A stretch of DNA of 64,000 bases from Serratia plymuthica NBRC 102599 (GCF_001590925.1 NZ_BCTU01000001.1:62001-126000); one strand, 5' to 3'; shown: positions 19,826-30,055, counted from the first letter of the stretch. The notes: generated by a model not told the origin, from the sequence alone. Translations and numbers: made by a program.

Positions 19826-20974
19826 TTACGGCAAGACAATGGCTTTGGTCAGCTTACGGCTAATAATTGTTTTGCCCAGTTTGATACCCGGTTTTTCGAT
19901 AAATTTATAGAGAAACACTGCAACCCCATAAGTTATGGGTAAAATGATAATAGATGCAGTCATAAATCTTGCTATGGAAGGCAACCCGGAAAATTGGGGA
20001 TTTGACAGCAGGAAAGCGATGACAGGAAGAACTATTAACAGATGCAGCAGATACACAGAGTAGGAAACATCCCCCATAAAGACGCTAATCTTATTGGTCA
20101 GTATCCAGCGAGGGAAACGCAGTACATTGGCCCAGAGACTTCCTTCAACTCTTGGCCAAAGAATCGTAGCCAACATCAAGAGCATGCCAATTTCAGCCAG
20201 AAAACGGATCTTGTTAAAACTATCTTGCATATAAATACTGACGCAAGCTGTGGCCAAGGCAAAAAACACATATTTAAAGCTTTTTCCGCGTATAGCTTCA
20301 GAAATAAACATGCCAGCTATAAAAAGATGCAACTTTATCAGTATCATTGATGGCATAGGGAACGAGGAAAAGTAATTAGGCAACAACTGTTTAGCAATCA
20401 TGCACAGTGCAATCACGGTCAAACAGGCCCGCGCGAAGCCTAACTGCATTACTGCTAACATTATGAATGGGAAAAGGAAATAGAACTGCATTTCCAGCCC
20501 TATACTCCAGTCTGGCAGCACGGTATTAAATGAAAAACTTGGCAGAAAGCCAAACATAAACGTTACATGGGTAAAAATGTTTAAGAACGAGTTATCGCTA
20601 TAGCGCGAACTATCAGTTTGGGTTGCGCTATAAAAACTGCTGATGGTTTCCCGAGCTTCACCAAAATAACTGCCAAAACCAATAGCAAAAATGAGTAATA
20701 CATAGTAAAGCGGGGCAATACGGAAGAAACGGCGTAGCCAAAATTTCTTGAAGGTTGCACTTTCAGTCCAGGGCTCTTTCTCTTTACGCTCCACATAATT
20801 TTTAGCCATCAGGTAGCCAGAAAGCAAGATGAATAGATCAACCCCGATTCCAGGATCTGAAAGTATGGGGAAGCGAAAGCTGGTTAATATACAGATATGG
20901 CCCAAAACGACCCATAAAGAAGCCAGACCACGTAACCCTTCCAGCTCCTGCGACCATTTCTTAGCAGGTTGCAT
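19826..20974 (-). CDS. Acyltransferase family 3 (OafA/YrhL-like) membrane protein
   Basis: A 382-residue polytopic inner-membrane acyltransferase. The family transfers acetyl or other acyl groups to surface sugars such as O-antigen or secreted glycans. The family signature begins the protein, ELEGLRGLASLWVVLGHI with the likely catalytic His, then GVDLFILLSGYLMAKNYVERK and FWLRRFFRIAPLYYVLL. About ten TM helices follow. The ATG at 20974 is preceded by GAGGGG at 7-nt spacing; a TTG two codons upstream is too close. The gene is visibly richer in A+T than its neighbours and lies alone between two tRNA loci, which suggests horizontal gain. The glycan target is unknown. Confidence 0.85.
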   Translation of the reverse strand: MQPAKKWSQELEGLRGLASLWVVLGHICILTSFRFPILSDPGIGVDLFILLSGYLMAKNYVERKEKEPWTESATFKKFWLRRFFRIAPLYYVLLIFAIGFGSYFGEARETISSFYSATQTDSSRYSDNSFLNIFTHVTFMFGFLPSFSFNTVLPDWSIGLEMQFYFLFPFIMLAVMQLGFARACLTVIALCMIAKQLLPNYFSSFPMPSMILIKLHLFIAGMFISEAIRGKSFKYVFFALATACVSIYMQDSFNKIRFLAEIGMLLMLATILWPRVEGSLWANVLRFPRWILTNKISVFMGDVSYSVYLLHLLIVLPVIAFLLSNPQFSGLPSIARFMTASIIILPITYGVAVFLYKFIEKPGIKLGKTIISRKLTKAIVLP

Positions 20975-21146
20975 TGGCAAGCCCCTCTGAACAATATTTC
21001 ATTAACAACTACCCATATTCAGGTGAATTTTTGTCAGTATAGCATGGCATATTTAGATAGTTTACAGGGGCAATGTCTGAATTTGGCACTGACTATTGTT
21101 ATGTAGATGGGGTTGCCGGGGGGCGTTACATACAAATTGCAGGCAT

Positions 21147-21174
21147 AAAAAAACCAACCGCAAAGGGTTGGTTT
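21147..21174 (-). terminator. Terminator of tRNA-Pro
   Basis: On the minus strand AAACCAACC-CTTTGC-GGTTGGTTT is followed by T's. It lies 14 bp beyond the CCA end of the tRNA. Confidence 0.85.
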
Positions 21175-21187
21175 CTTTAAGGATGTT

Positions 21188-21264
21188 TGGTCGGCATGAG
21201 AGGATTTGAACCTCCGACCCCCGACACCCCATGACGGTGCGCTACCAAGCTGCGCTACATGCCG
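21188..21264 (-). tRNA. proL: tRNA-Pro (GGG anticodon)
   Basis: A 77-nt tRNA: acceptor CGGCATG, D-arm TAGCGCAGCTTGGTAGCGCA, anticodon arm with loop ATGGGGT (anticodon GGG), T-loop GTTCAAATC, and encoded CCA. It resembles E. coli proL and sits next to yejM as there. It lies 78 bp downstream of yejM on the same strand. Confidence 0.93.
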
Positions 21265-21342
21265 ACGCTATGGCAAATTATACTACCCTTAACCAAAATC
21301 AATGCAAGAGTAGCAGCGCCTGATTGCTTGTATTTTAAGCAG

Positions 21343-23124
21343 TTAGTTGGCAATGAAGCGTTTAACGTCAGTCAGCACCTGCAACAGCAGGGTAAGCTGC
21401 GGTTTCTCGTCTTTTATTTCTTTGTCGTTTTTATCGTACGCGCGATAAGTGCCATTGCCGTCCAGCACCAGGGTTTGTGTTGGCGTAGTGATGATCAACA
21501 GGTTGTTATCACCGGTGGCGACCCAGTTATTCTTGCGCTGTGCGGTGAACAGATCTTCACCTTGCGAGTAATCGTTAGGGGCCGTTTTAACGTGCAGTAA
21601 ACGCTGCATCAGCGTGCGCATCACATCGTTATGGCCGGTCAGCTTATTGATGGTCTGAGCTGGCGTACCCGGCCAGTGGATAACCAGCGGCACTTGCAGC
21701 TGCTGTTGGTTATAACTGCTGCCAGCACCCCAGTAGCCTTTGCCGCTGTCATTAAATTCAACGCCGTGTTCTGCGGTAATCACCACGACCGTTTTATCCA
21801 GAACGCCACGGGCTTTCAGCGTGCTGAGCACCTCCGCAATCTGCGTGTCCACATCCTGCGCACCGGCGCGGTAACGTTGAATAAAGTCGGCCGGGGCCGG
21901 TGTTTTTTCATTGGCTGCCGGTTCAGCGCCACGGAAGTTGATGTAGGAGAACCACGGAGCCTTGTTGTTCTGATCGGCCAGCCAATTCTGCCATTGTTGA
22001 GTGGTGACTGCATCGTTTTGCCTGCTTGGCGTCGGCAACGAGAAGTCGGTCAACAGTGCCTGACGATATAGGCTGGCGTTAAAGCCGTCGGACGAGAACA
22101 GGCCAAACTGATAACCCTGGGCGCTAAGTGCGTTCACCAGGGCAGAAGGTTTGCGCGCGGCGAGAATGCTGTCCAAATAGGTCGGCGAAATGCCGTAGAA
22201 CAGGCCAAACAGGCCGGTATCTGCATGATTGCCCGAACTGTAGTGATCGCTGAAGCGAACGTTTTCCTGCGCGAAGCGGGTGAGGGCAGGCATATCCTTC
22301 GTCATATCCTGGGCGCGAACGCCATCTACGACGATCATCAACAGGTTATAGCCGCTGCCTTTGTCGTTGTAGCTGAGATCGTTGAGTGGATATTCCACCG
22401 CTACGGCCTCCGGATTACCCTGCTGCACCAAACGGCGCTCATACTCTTGTGGATCGAGTAGGCCGTGTTTCTCAAGGAATTTACGTGCGGTCATGGGGTA
22501 GGAAAGCGGCAGGTTGGCTCGCTGCATGGTGATCGGGCGATAGAAATTGGCGTCGGCCCAGATATAAATCAGGTGCGAGGCAAAAAAGGCGCTGATGAAC
22601 AGCACGGCCAACGGCTTGCCAAAGTGTTGGCGGTTCAGGCTGCGAAGCTTTTGCCAGCTCCAGGTGCCAAACAACATCTCCACCAGGAAGATAACGGGCA
22701 CGCAGATGAACATCAGTTGCCAGTCGCGCGCCAGCTCGCTTTGATCCGGGTTGACCACCAGTTCCCACACCACCGGGTTAAGGTGAAGGTGGAAATGCGT
22801 GAACACTTCGCTGTCTACCAGCAACAGCGTTAGCCCGGTCGTGGCCAGCGCGGCGGAAATAAGCCGCAGCAGCCGCTGTGACATCACCACAAAGGTCAGC
22901 GGGAATATCACCAACAGGTAGCCGGCGAAAACGATAAAGCTGAAATGCCCCAGCAAGCTGACCAGGGCATAAACCCGGCCCAACAGGGAGGAGGGCCAGT
23001 CGGTGACAAACAGATAGCGGCTGCCCAGCCCGAGGGCGAGCAGAATATTGAATAAGGCGAACCAGTGCCCCCAGCTAATCATCTGGGAGACTTTTTCACG
23101 ATAACGCTGACGGTTTGTCACCAT
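21343..23124 (-). CDS. yejM: Inner-membrane LPS-homeostasis protein YejM (PbgA/LapC)
   Basis: YejM senses periplasmic lipopolysaccharide and restrains LapB/FtsH-driven decay of LpxC, so setting lipid A synthesis. The product is 593 residues (E. coli 586). It has five N-terminal TM helices (about residues 20-190), a linker, and a periplasmic sulfatase-like domain from about residue 250 (YNLLMIVVDGVRAQDM, VVVITAEHGVEFND). The start is MVTNRQRYREKVSQMISWGHWF. It follows yejL by 9 bp and is probably co-transcribed with it. Confidence 0.96.
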   Translation of the reverse strand: MVTNRQRYREKVSQMISWGHWFALFNILLALGLGSRYLFVTDWPSSLLGRVYALVSLLGHFSFIVFAGYLLVIFPLTFVVMSQRLLRLISAALATTGLTLLLVDSEVFTHFHLHLNPVVWELVVNPDQSELARDWQLMFICVPVIFLVEMLFGTWSWQKLRSLNRQHFGKPLAVLFISAFFASHLIYIWADANFYRPITMQRANLPLSYPMTARKFLEKHGLLDPQEYERRLVQQGNPEAVAVEYPLNDLSYNDKGSGYNLLMIVVDGVRAQDMTKDMPALTRFAQENVRFSDHYSSGNHADTGLFGLFYGISPTYLDSILAARKPSALVNALSAQGYQFGLFSSDGFNASLYRQALLTDFSLPTPSRQNDAVTTQQWQNWLADQNNKAPWFSYINFRGAEPAANEKTPAPADFIQRYRAGAQDVDTQIAEVLSTLKARGVLDKTVVVITAEHGVEFNDSGKGYWGAGSSYNQQQLQVPLVIHWPGTPAQTINKLTGHNDVMRTLMQRLLHVKTAPNDYSQGEDLFTAQRKNNWVATGDNNLLIITTPTQTLVLDGNGTYRAYDKNDKEIKDEKPQLTLLLQVLTDVKRFIAN

Positions 23125-23133
23125 AATTAATTA

Positions 23134-23361
23134 TTAATGCGCTTTGTCTTCACGAATAGAAGCTTGCAGAGCTTCTGCAAACGATCTTGCCAACGTCTTC
23201 CGCTGCGCGGGAGCAACGCTGGTGTTGATCAGATTAGTTACCATGTTGCCCAGCACCATCAGAGAAAGATCGGTGGGAGTATGGTGTTTTTCCAGAACAT
23301 TGACCAGCTCAGAGAGCAGTTGTTCAACGTGTTCGTCACTGTAACGGGATGATTGTGGCAT
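23134..23361 (-). CDS. yejL: Conserved small protein YejL (DUF1414)
   Basis: A 75-residue cytosolic protein of unknown function, the same length as in E. coli. It reads [20 protein letters not shown], then [20 protein letters not shown]. The start at 23361 was chosen by match to E. coli MPQISRYSDEQ; an upstream in-frame extension of 11 codons is ignored. It shares an operon with yejM and is divergent from yejK. Confidence 0.94.
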   Translation of the reverse strand: MPQSSRYSDEHVEQLLSELVNVLEKHHTPTDLSLMVLGNMVTNLINTSVAPAQRKTLARSFAEALQASIREDKAH

Positions 23362-23538
23362 AAAAATTGCGCTCAAAGCCTGACAAAGTCCCATATCTTA
23401 CCGTATAGAGCCGTGATTTTCCGCTCTTTTATAGCGTGGTAGCCGTTAAGGTAACGATCGTTTGCCGATCCCGCTTTACAGTTGCAGGGCGAAGCCTTCG
23501 GTGCTTGAATACGCGCTCAAAGAACAGGAGGATTTATC

Positions 23539-24549
23539 ATGAGTCTGGATATCGACCAGATCGCTCTGCACCAGTTGGTAAAACGCGACGAACAAACGCT
23601 GGACGTGGTGCTGCGCGACTCTCTTCTTCCCACCAATGCGGCGGTGGAAGAGATGATGGAGGAACTGCATCGTGTCTACAGTGCCAAGAGCAAGGCTTAT
23701 GGCCTGTTCAATGAAGGCAGTGAGCTGGCGGATGCGCTGCGCACCTGCCGCAAGGACGATAAGGATTTTCTGGCCTTCAGTCGCGCGGCAACCGGCCGTC
23801 TGCGCGATGAGCTGGGCAAGTACCCGTTTGCCGAAGGCGGCGTGGTGCTGTTCGGCCAGTACCGCTACCTGTCGACAGAGTACTTGCTGATTGCGGTGCT
23901 CAACAGCCGCAACAGTTCACGCGTTAACGAGGAGCTGGATATCAACACCACCCATTATCTGGACATCAACCACGCCGATATCGTGGCGCGCATCGATCTG
24001 ACCGAATGGGAAACCAACCCGGAGTCCACCCGTTACCTGACCTTCCTGAAAGGCCGGGTGGGGCGCAAGGTGTCCGATTTCTTTATGGATTTCCTGGCGG
24101 CGGCCGAAGGGCTGGACACCAAAGCGCAGAACCGGGGCTTGCTGCAGGCGGTTGACGACTATTGCGCCGACGCCCAGTTGGATAAAAATGAGCGCCAGTC
24201 GGTGCGCCAGCAGGTTTACAGCTATTGCAACGAACAGCTGCAGGCCGGCGAGGAAATCGAGCTGCAGGAACTGTCGAAAGAGATCGCGCCGGTGGGCGAG
24301 AAAGATTTCCTGCAATTCTCCAGCGAACAGGGCTATCAACTGGAAGACAGCTTCCCGGCCGATCGCGGCACTCTGCGCCAGTTGACCAAGTTCGCCGGCA
24401 GCGGCGGCGGCATCAGCATGAACTTTGACGCCATGCTGTTGGGAGAACGGGTGTTCTGGGATGCGGCAACGGATACGCTGACGATTAAGGGCACGCCGCC
24501 GAACCTGCGCGATCAGCTGCAACGCCGGTTAAACGGCGGCAACAAGTAA
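23539..24549 (+). CDS. yejK: Nucleoid-associated protein YejK (NdpA)
   Basis: YejK is a nucleoid-associated protein reported to interact with DNA and topoisomerases. The product is 336 residues (E. coli 335), starting [20 protein letters not shown]. Family phrases include [20 protein letters not shown], and the C-terminal region has [26 protein letters not shown] lies 6 bp before the ATG. It is convergent with rplY, with a shared terminator between. Confidence 0.95.
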   Translation: MSLDIDQIALHQLVKRDEQTLDVVLRDSLLPTNAAVEEMMEELHRVYSAKSKAYGLFNEGSELADALRTCRKDDKDFLAFSRAATGRLRDELGKYPFAEGGVVLFGQYRYLSTEYLLIAVLNSRNSSRVNEELDINTTHYLDINHADIVARIDLTEWETNPESTRYLTFLKGRVGRKVSDFFMDFLAAAEGLDTKAQNRGLLQAVDDYCADAQLDKNERQSVRQQVYSYCNEQLQAGEEIELQELSKEIAPVGEKDFLQFSSEQGYQLEDSFPADRGTLRQLTKFAGSGGGISMNFDAMLLGERVFWDAATDTLTIKGTPPNLRDQLQRRLNGGNK

Positions 24550-24572
24550 CCTTTGCCGAATCGCAGACAATA

Positions 24573-24598
24573 AAAAACGCCGCAATTGCGGCGTTTTC
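24573..24598. terminator. Bidirectional terminator between yejK and rplY
   Basis: AAAAAACGCCGC-AATT-GCGGCGTTTT: a perfect stem with A's on the left and T's on the right, so it works for both converging genes. Confidence 0.9.
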
Positions 24599-24634
24599 TA
24601 CTTCGGCGTCCCGAAAAGCTCGAATACGTTGCGA

Positions 24635-24919
24635 TTACGCGCGAACGAAGTCGATGTGGGTCAGTTTTGGCTTGAACGGGTGACGCTGTACAGCCTGAAC
24701 CTTAACTTTGGTTTCTTTACCGTCGATAACCAGAGTTACTGCTTCGCTGTAGAATTCTGGTTTAGCTTCCATGTTCTTTACAGAATCATGGTCTAATTCG
24801 ATGGAAACTGCAGCTTCTTCGCCACCGTAAACGATAGCTGGGAATTTGTTAGCTGCACGCAGGCGGCGGCTCGCACCCTTACCCTGGTCTTTACGTACTT
24901 GTACATTGATAGTGAACAT
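24635..24919 (-). CDS. rplY: 50S ribosomal protein L25
   Basis: L25 binds loop E of 5S rRNA in the large subunit. The product is 94 residues, the usual single-domain enterobacterial length without the C-terminal CTC domain. It starts [20 protein letters not shown] and ends [14 protein letters not shown] purine-rich AAGAGAAAA precedes the start. The 161-bp upstream gap to radD holds its promoter and leader. Confidence 0.97.
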   Translation of the reverse strand: MFTINVQVRKDQGKGASRRLRAANKFPAIVYGGEEAAVSIELDHDSVKNMEAKPEFYSEAVTLVIDGKETKVKVQAVQRHPFKPKLTHIDFVRA

Positions 24920-25080
24920 TGTTTTTTCTCTTAAAAGAAAATTTACCCTGTTAAGGCGACCCAGTAACAGGTTCGATAAACCACTTTAGCACCGGGCGAA
25001 CCCAGCTAAAGCGGGCGGCATTTTAACGGAAAGCCGTCGGCAGGGCAATGGAAACCTCCCGAATCTGCGCGATGCGGGCA

Positions 25081-26838
25081 TCAATACAGCTCGTTGGCCC
25101 GGCGGAAGCGGCCTTGATAATCGAACACTTTTTCCCGTACCTGCCAGAATTGCCCACGTTTGCGCGCCACGACAAAATCCGGATGACGCAACAGTGTCTG
25201 TTGGGCCAGCACGTCGGCTGCGGTTTGCCAACTGAACGGCACCCCCGGCGCGCGTTGATGCGGGCGCAGAAACAGCATCTCGAAGGCTTTGCGCTGTGCT
25301 GGCGTTTGCAGGCGGAAACGCTCGCTGGTGCTGGTGCCGTCTTCATCGTAATAGGTGGCCTTCAGCCACTCGCCTTTTTCATCGCGTCCGCTTTGCAACT
25401 CCATACCGCCGCAGCGCAGAACCAATGCGTCCTTCAGTTTCAGCGCCTCTTTCAGCATGTCGTCGGGATCGACCAGCACTTCCTGGCACTGGTGGCAGCG
25501 GCGCGCAGCAATGTCGTTTTCTGCGCCACAGTGCGGGCAACTCTTGAAACGAAAGCGGTAGTCGCACTGTTCTCGATGGCCATCATCGTCTTCCAGCCAG
25601 CCCTGGCAGCGGCGGCCGTAATGCTCGATGATGTCGCCATTTTCGGTGCATTTTCCCCAGAACAGGTTGGCGAAGCCGCAGCCGGGGCAAAATACCTGTA
25701 CCGGCTGGCTGTCGCTGTGCGGTTTGCTGACGCCCACCTCCGGCGTAAACAGGTCATGCGGGTTGCCGGCGTAGTCGAGGATCAGGCAATCCTCTTTGCC
25801 GGGAGCCAGCCGCAACCCGCGGCCGACGATTTGCTGATAAAGGCTGACGGATTCGGTGGGGCGCAAAATGGCGATCAGATCGACATGCGGCGCGTCAAAG
25901 CCGGTGGTCAACACCGCCACGTTGACCAGATAGCGCAGCCGTTGTTGTTTGAACGCCTCAATCAACGCATCCCGCTCGGCGGCCGGCGTTTCGGCGCTGA
26001 CCAGCGCGGCCTCACCGGCCGGCAGCAGGCCGTGGATCTCACGAGCATGCTCAACGGTGGAGGCGAAAATCATCACCCCTTTGCGCGTTTCGGCATATTC
26101 GACGATCTGGCTGATGATGTGCGGTGTGATGCGATTTTGCTGTTTCAGCTCGCGGTTGAGGTCTACCTCACTGAACAGGCCGTTGCTTCTGGCCTCCAGG
26201 CGGCTGAAATCGTACTGCACAATCGGCATGTCGAGCCGTTCCGGCGGCACCAGATAACCGTTCTTGATCATGTAGCGCAGCGGCAGTTCATAAATGCAGT
26301 CGCGAAACAGGCTGCCGGCATCGCCGCGGGTAAAGCCGTGGTAGTGATACTGATAAATCCAGCCTTTACCCAGCCGGTAAGGCGTGGCGGTCAGCCCCAA
26401 CAGCCGCAACTGCGGGTTGGATTTTTGCAGGTGCTGAATAATTTGCTGGTACTGGCTGTCATCGTCATCGCTGATGCGGTGGCACTCGTCGATAATCAGC
26501 AGGGAAAATGCGCCGTCGAACAACGGCAGATTACGCGCCACGGACTGTACGCTGCCGAACACCACTTTGCCGGCGCTGTCTTTTTGCTGCAGCCCGGCGG
26601 CAAAGATATCCGCCTCCAGCCCGTAGGCGCAGTATTTGGCGTGGTTTTGCGCCACCAGCTCTTTCACGTGGGCCAGCACCAATACCCGGCCGCGTGCGCG
26701 CTTCGCCAGTTCGGCGATCACCAGGCTTTTGCCTGCACCGGTCGGCAGCACAATCAGCGCCGGTTGAGAATGCTGGCGGAAATGTTTGATGGTGGCTTCG
26801 ACCGCTTCCAGTTGGTAGGGGCGTAGAGTAAAGGCCAT
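25081..26838 (-). CDS. radD: Superfamily 2 helicase-like repair protein RadD
   Basis: RadD (formerly YejH) is an SSB-interacting ATPase for double-strand-break and post-replication gap repair. The product is 585 residues (E. coli 586). Walker A PTGAGKS is at residues 32-38 and the DECH box at 117-120. Motif [11 protein letters not shown]2 motifs TTGFDAP and QIVGRGLR, and a Cys-rich zinc region ([23 protein letters not shown]) follow. No good ribosome-binding site precedes its ATG. A 23-codon ORF with a strong one ends 3 nt upstream, so coupled translation is likely. Confidence 0.95.
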   Translation of the reverse strand: MAFTLRPYQLEAVEATIKHFRQHSQPALIVLPTGAGKSLVIAELAKRARGRVLVLAHVKELVAQNHAKYCAYGLEADIFAAGLQQKDSAGKVVFGSVQSVARNLPLFDGAFSLLIIDECHRISDDDDSQYQQIIQHLQKSNPQLRLLGLTATPYRLGKGWIYQYHYHGFTRGDAGSLFRDCIYELPLRYMIKNGYLVPPERLDMPIVQYDFSRLEARSNGLFSEVDLNRELKQQNRITPHIISQIVEYAETRKGVMIFASTVEHAREIHGLLPAGEAALVSAETPAAERDALIEAFKQQRLRYLVNVAVLTTGFDAPHVDLIAILRPTESVSLYQQIVGRGLRLAPGKEDCLILDYAGNPHDLFTPEVGVSKPHSDSQPVQVFCPGCGFANLFWGKCTENGDIIEHYGRRCQGWLEDDDGHREQCDYRFRFKSCPHCGAENDIAARRCHQCQEVLVDPDDMLKEALKLKDALVLRCGGMELQSGRDEKGEWLKATYYDEDGTSTSERFRLQTPAQRKAFEMLFLRPHQRAPGVPFSWQTAADVLAQQTLLRHPDFVVARKRGQFWQVREKVFDYQGRFRRANELY

Positions 26839-27147
26839 GAATTAACGCCGTTGGTTGAAATGGGCCGCCGGGAACATGTTTTGCAACATCTGAACCCACA
26901 GAAACAGTGACATTTTACTCCTCAGGCGGCTAAAAAATTTCTATTATTATGCCTTGTGAGCGCATGCGGTGCGAGAAGTGCGGAAATTACCTCTGTCAGG
27001 GGGCCGTTTCCGCCGCTATACTCCCGTCACAGTAATCGCTGTTTCCCCCTCTCCGAACCTGCCCTGTTGCACCTGGTGCAACGGCGGGCGTCATATTTTA
27101 GCAATACGATCAATGCGATCATAACAACGACAGGCAAAGCAGATTCA
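26839..27147. other. Divergent radD/rsuA control region (309 bp)
   Basis: The left 75 bp hold the radD leader ORF. An AT-rich patch (AAAAAATTTCTATTATTATG, about 26933-26952) is the likely divergent promoter zone. From 26960 to 27147 is the rsuA leader, in frame with rsuA for a distance but without resemblance to RsuA; nothing else is seen. Confidence 0.5.
26842..26913 (-). CDS. Putative 23-residue leader peptide upstream of radD
   Basis: A short ORF, ATG at 26913 to TAA at 26842, has a strong ribosome-binding site (GAGGAG, 4-5 nt before ATG). Its stop is 3 nt before the radD ATG. The peptide starts [14 protein letters not shown] and ends in HFNQRR, so it has a hydrophobic front and a basic tail. 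radD itself lacks a visible ribosome-binding site, which suggests that reading this ORF delivers ribosomes to radD. I do not recognise it as a named gene. Confidence 0.5.
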   Translation of the reverse strand: MSLFLWVQMLQNMFPAAHFNQRR

Positions 27148-27861
27148 ATGCGACTGGACAAGTTTTTATCTCAGCAGTTAGGTGTTAGCCGCGCGCTGGT
27201 AGCGCGTGAACTTCGGGCAAAACGCGTCACCGTGGACGGTGAAGTGGTGAAGAGCGGGGCTGTCAAACTGACCCCGGAGCAGGAGGTGGCGTTTGACGGC
27301 AACCCGCTGCAGCAGCTGAGCGGCCCACGCTATTTCATGCTCAACAAGCCTCAGGGGTACGTTTGCTCTACGGACGATCCCGATCACCCGACGGTGCTGT
27401 ATTTCCTCGATGAACCGGTCGCTTATAAATTGCACGCCGCCGGTCGGCTGGATATCGACACCACTGGCCTGGTGCTGATGACTGACGACGGGCAGTGGTC
27501 GCACCGCGTCACCTCACCGAAACATCATTGTGAGAAAACCTATCTGGTCACGCTGGAGCATCCGCTGGCGGAAGATACCGCACAGCAGTTTGCCGAAGGC
27601 GTGCAGTTGCATAATGAAAAAGATCTGACCCGTCCGGCACAACTGGAAAAAATTGAAGACACTCTGGTGCGTTTGACCATCAGCGAAGGGCGCTATCACC
27701 AGGTGAAACGCATGTTCGCGGCGGTTGGCAACCGGGTTGTCGAACTGCACCGCGAGCGGATTGGCGCCATCGTGATGGATGAAGATTTGGCTCCGGGCGA
27801 ATACCGCCCGCTGACTGAAGAAGAAATCGCCAGCGTGGGCGCACCACATTTGCAGGACTAA
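27148..27861 (+). CDS. rsuA: 16S rRNA pseudouridine(516) synthase
   Basis: RsuA makes pseudouridine 516 in 16S rRNA. The product is 237 residues (E. coli 231). The N-terminal S4 RNA-binding domain ([20 protein letters not shown]) is followed by the catalytic domain, with Asp102 in [19 protein letters not shown]. The late motif [18 protein letters not shown] is typical. The ATG at 27148 was chosen by match to E. coli MRLDKF; a frame open upstream to 26956 encodes no known domain. bcr follows by 30 bp. Confidence 0.96.
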   Translation: MRLDKFLSQQLGVSRALVARELRAKRVTVDGEVVKSGAVKLTPEQEVAFDGNPLQQLSGPRYFMLNKPQGYVCSTDDPDHPTVLYFLDEPVAYKLHAAGRLDIDTTGLVLMTDDGQWSHRVTSPKHHCEKTYLVTLEHPLAEDTAQQFAEGVQLHNEKDLTRPAQLEKIEDTLVRLTISEGRYHQVKRMFAAVGNRVVELHRERIGAIVMDEDLAPGEYRPLTEEEIASVGAPHLQD

Positions 27862-27891
27862 CGGCTGCGGCTGATTAAGGAATCGTTGAAC

Positions 27892-29088
27892 GTGCAACAG
27901 AACCGGTCATCTCACCTCGGTTTGATTTTTATTCTGGGCCTGCTTTCCATGCTGATGCCGCTGGCTATCGACATGTATCTGCCCAGTATGCCGGTGATAG
28001 CCAAGCAGTTCGGCGTCGAGTCGGGCAGCGTGCAGATGACGCTCAGCGCCTATATGCTCGGTTTTGCCCTGGGGCAGCTGTTCTATGGGCCGATGTCGGA
28101 CAGCATAGGGCGCAAGCCGGTGATCCTGTGGGGGACGCTGATCTTCGCCATTGCCGGCGGCGCTTGCGCCATGGCGCAGTCGATCGAGCAGTTGATCAAC
28201 CTGCGTTTCCTGCACGGCCTGTCGGCGGCGGCGGCCAGCGTGGTGATTAACGCCCTGATGCGCGATATGTTCACCAAGGACGAGTTTTCGCGCATGATGT
28301 CGTTTGTCATCCTGGTGATGACCATTGCACCCTTGCTGGCGCCGATGATCGGCGGTGCGCTGCTGCTGTGGTTCAGCTGGCATGCGATTTTCTGGACCAT
28401 GGGCGCAGCGGCGCTGATCGGTTCGCTGCTGGTGGCGTTCTTTATTAAAGAAACGCTACCGAAAGAGCGGCGGCAGAAATTCCATCTGCGCACCACGTTG
28501 GGCAATTTTGCTTCGCTGTTCCGCCACAAGCGAGTGCTGAGTTATATGTTGGCCAGCGCCTTCTCGTTCGCCGGCATGTTCTCGTTCCTCAGCGCCGGGC
28601 CGTTCGTGTATATCGAATTGAATAACGTTTCGCCGCAGCATTTTGGTTACTACTTTGCGCTGAATATCGTGTTTTTGTTCCTGACAACTTTGGTCAATAG
28701 CCGCAACGTACGGCGGCGGGGGGCGATCAAAATGTTCCGGCTGGGCTTGTTGGTTCAGTTGGCGATGGGGCTGTGGTTGCTGGCGGTGAGTGCCATCGGC
28801 CTGGGCTTCTGGGCGTTGGTGCTCGGTGTGGCGGTCTATCTGGGCTGCATCGCCATGATTTCGTCCAACGCCATGGCGGTGATCCTGGATGATTTCCCGC
28901 ATATGGCGGGTACGGCGTCCTCGTTGGCCGGTACGCTGCGTTTCAGCATCGGCGCTCTGGTCGGGGCGGTACTGTCGATGGCGCCAGGCAAGAGCGCCTG
29001 GCCGATGGTCTCTTCCATGGCGCTGTGCAGTATCGTAGCGGTGCTGTTCTATTTGTATGCCAGCCGTCCACGCAGCAACCTTGCCTGA
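27892..29088 (+). CDS. bcr: Bcr/CflA-family MFS drug efflux transporter
   Basis: Bcr is an inner-membrane proton-driven exporter for bicyclomycin, sulfonamide and cysteine-type substrates. The product is 398 residues and 12 TM. It has the Bcr pattern [20 protein letters not shown] at TM1, MFS motif A in [17 protein letters not shown], and [21 protein letters not shown] chose the GTG at 27892 ([11 protein letters not shown]), 9 nt after AAGGA and matching the E. coli N-terminal length. A TTG two codons upstream is too near the site. Confidence 0.94.
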   Translation: MQQNRSSHLGLIFILGLLSMLMPLAIDMYLPSMPVIAKQFGVESGSVQMTLSAYMLGFALGQLFYGPMSDSIGRKPVILWGTLIFAIAGGACAMAQSIEQLINLRFLHGLSAAAASVVINALMRDMFTKDEFSRMMSFVILVMTIAPLLAPMIGGALLLWFSWHAIFWTMGAAALIGSLLVAFFIKETLPKERRQKFHLRTTLGNFASLFRHKRVLSYMLASAFSFAGMFSFLSAGPFVYIELNNVSPQHFGYYFALNIVFLFLTTLVNSRNVRRRGAIKMFRLGLLVQLAMGLWLLAVSAIGLGFWALVLGVAVYLGCIAMISSNAMAVILDDFPHMAGTASSLAGTLRFSIGALVGAVLSMAPGKSAWPMVSSMALCSIVAVLFYLYASRPRSNLA

Positions 29089-29109
29089 TCCTTCCGCGAT
29101 TTATCTCTG

Positions 29110-29147
29110 AATAACCCAGGCCGGCTTAGTGCTGAGCCTGGGTTATT
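29110..29147 (+). terminator. Terminator-like hairpin after bcr
   Basis: Perfect 12-bp stem AATAACCCAGGC/GCCTGGGTTATT with a 14-nt loop. The T-run is short, so it may be a weak or Rho-assisted stop or an mRNA end-protecting stem. Confidence 0.6.
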
Positions 29148-29583
29148 CCATTCTTTTCAGCGCACTCTCATCAATCCCGTTGGCAATGCAGATTTTGTTG
29201 CTAAATATAAGTACGCTAATTAAATGCTTGGCGTGCAATCTGTGTGCTTTTTGTTAAAAAAAGCGCAGGTTGAGAAACGATAATTACAGAGGTTCCGCAC
29301 GGTATCTTTGCCGGGATGGGGTGTTTGATTTTTGTTTTGTCTATTTAAAATCAATGAATTAAATCGATTTTTTACCTTGAAGGGCGAAGTTAAATGTTTC
29401 TGCAATGTAAAATTATAAAGAGTGAAAAGTAACCGCATTGCAAGAAAAAAGAGTTGAGATCGTGGCGGGAAAGGGTTACATATAACGCAAAAATGCGAGC
29501 TGAGTCGCAAAATGCCGTGAAATGACACCGTGCGGCGCACCAAAACAGCACGATATCAGCAAGCGCAGGGTACGGTTAATAAG

Positions 29584-29612
29584 TTGTGACAAATTTTACA
29601 TTTAAATAACAT
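29584..29612 (+). promoter_or_regulatory. Candidate yejG promoter
   Basis: TTGTGA (29584-29589), a 17-bp spacer, then TAACAT (29607-29612). Predicted +1 is about 83 nt before the yejG GTG. Confidence 0.35.
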
Positions 29613-29701
29613 GTACACTCGGCAGAGTCGGTTCTCAACGGCTATAACTTAGTTACCCTGTCAGGTAAAAACTGTTTCACTTTTCAAACTAGGGATTTCA
29701 T

Positions 29702-30046
29702 GTGGATAGTATCCAACTTTCGGTAGTGCATCGCTTGCCGCAAAGTTATCGTTGGCTATCAGGTTTTACCGGCATCAAGGTTGAACCGATTCCGCTTAGC
29801 GGGATAGACGAAGATAACAATCTGATTGGCTTGAAACTGCTCAGCCATGAAGGGGCGGACGCCTGGCAGGTTATGCAACAGCTTAAGCTGTCTTTGCAGG
29901 AGATTCAGGTCGATTGCGCCATCGTGGAGTGGGAAGGGGAAGCTTGCCTGTTTGTGCACCGCAGCGATGAAAGCGCTACCTTATGCCGGTTAAAAAACGT
30001 TGGCGCCGCCATCGCCGAGCCACTGAGCGCGCAATATCCTTTCTGA
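29702..30046 (+). CDS. yejG: Conserved protein YejG
   Basis: A 114-residue cytosolic protein of unknown molecular role, the same length as E. coli YejG. It starts MDSIQLSVVHRLPQSYRW (E. coli MTSLQLSIVHRLPQNYRW) and ends CRLKNVGAAIAEPLSAQYPF. The start is GTG, 7 nt after AGGG; the overlapping ATG two bases earlier is out of frame and soon stops. It is convergent with yejF, which ends 9 bp away. Confidence 0.95.
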   Translation: MDSIQLSVVHRLPQSYRWLSGFTGIKVEPIPLSGIDEDNNLIGLKLLSHEGADAWQVMQQLKLSLQEIQVDCAIVEWEGEACLFVHRSDESATLCRLKNVGAAIAEPLSAQYPF

Positions 30047-30055
30047 CCCCCGCCG

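Larger units (their letters stand above)
29089..29701. other. Intergenic region bcr-yejG (613 bp)
   Basis: A terminator-like hairpin follows bcr at 29110-29147. The rest is AT-rich and I see no gene; a 107-codon minus-strand frame (29220-29543) has no family features or ribosome-binding site. TGCGA-GCTGAG-TCGCA (29494-29509) is a small dyad. A sigma-70-like promoter for yejG lies at 29584-29612, leaving a leader of about 80 nt. Confidence 0.5.

Noticed and set aside
25048..26826. A 592-codon open frame antisense to radD
   Set aside because: It mirrors radD almost end to end, has no recognisable domain and is explained by GC-rich codon structure on the opposite strand.
29220..29543. A 107-codon minus-strand ORF between bcr and yejG
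   Set aside because: No ribosome-binding site, no resemblance to any family, low-complexity AT-rich DNA.
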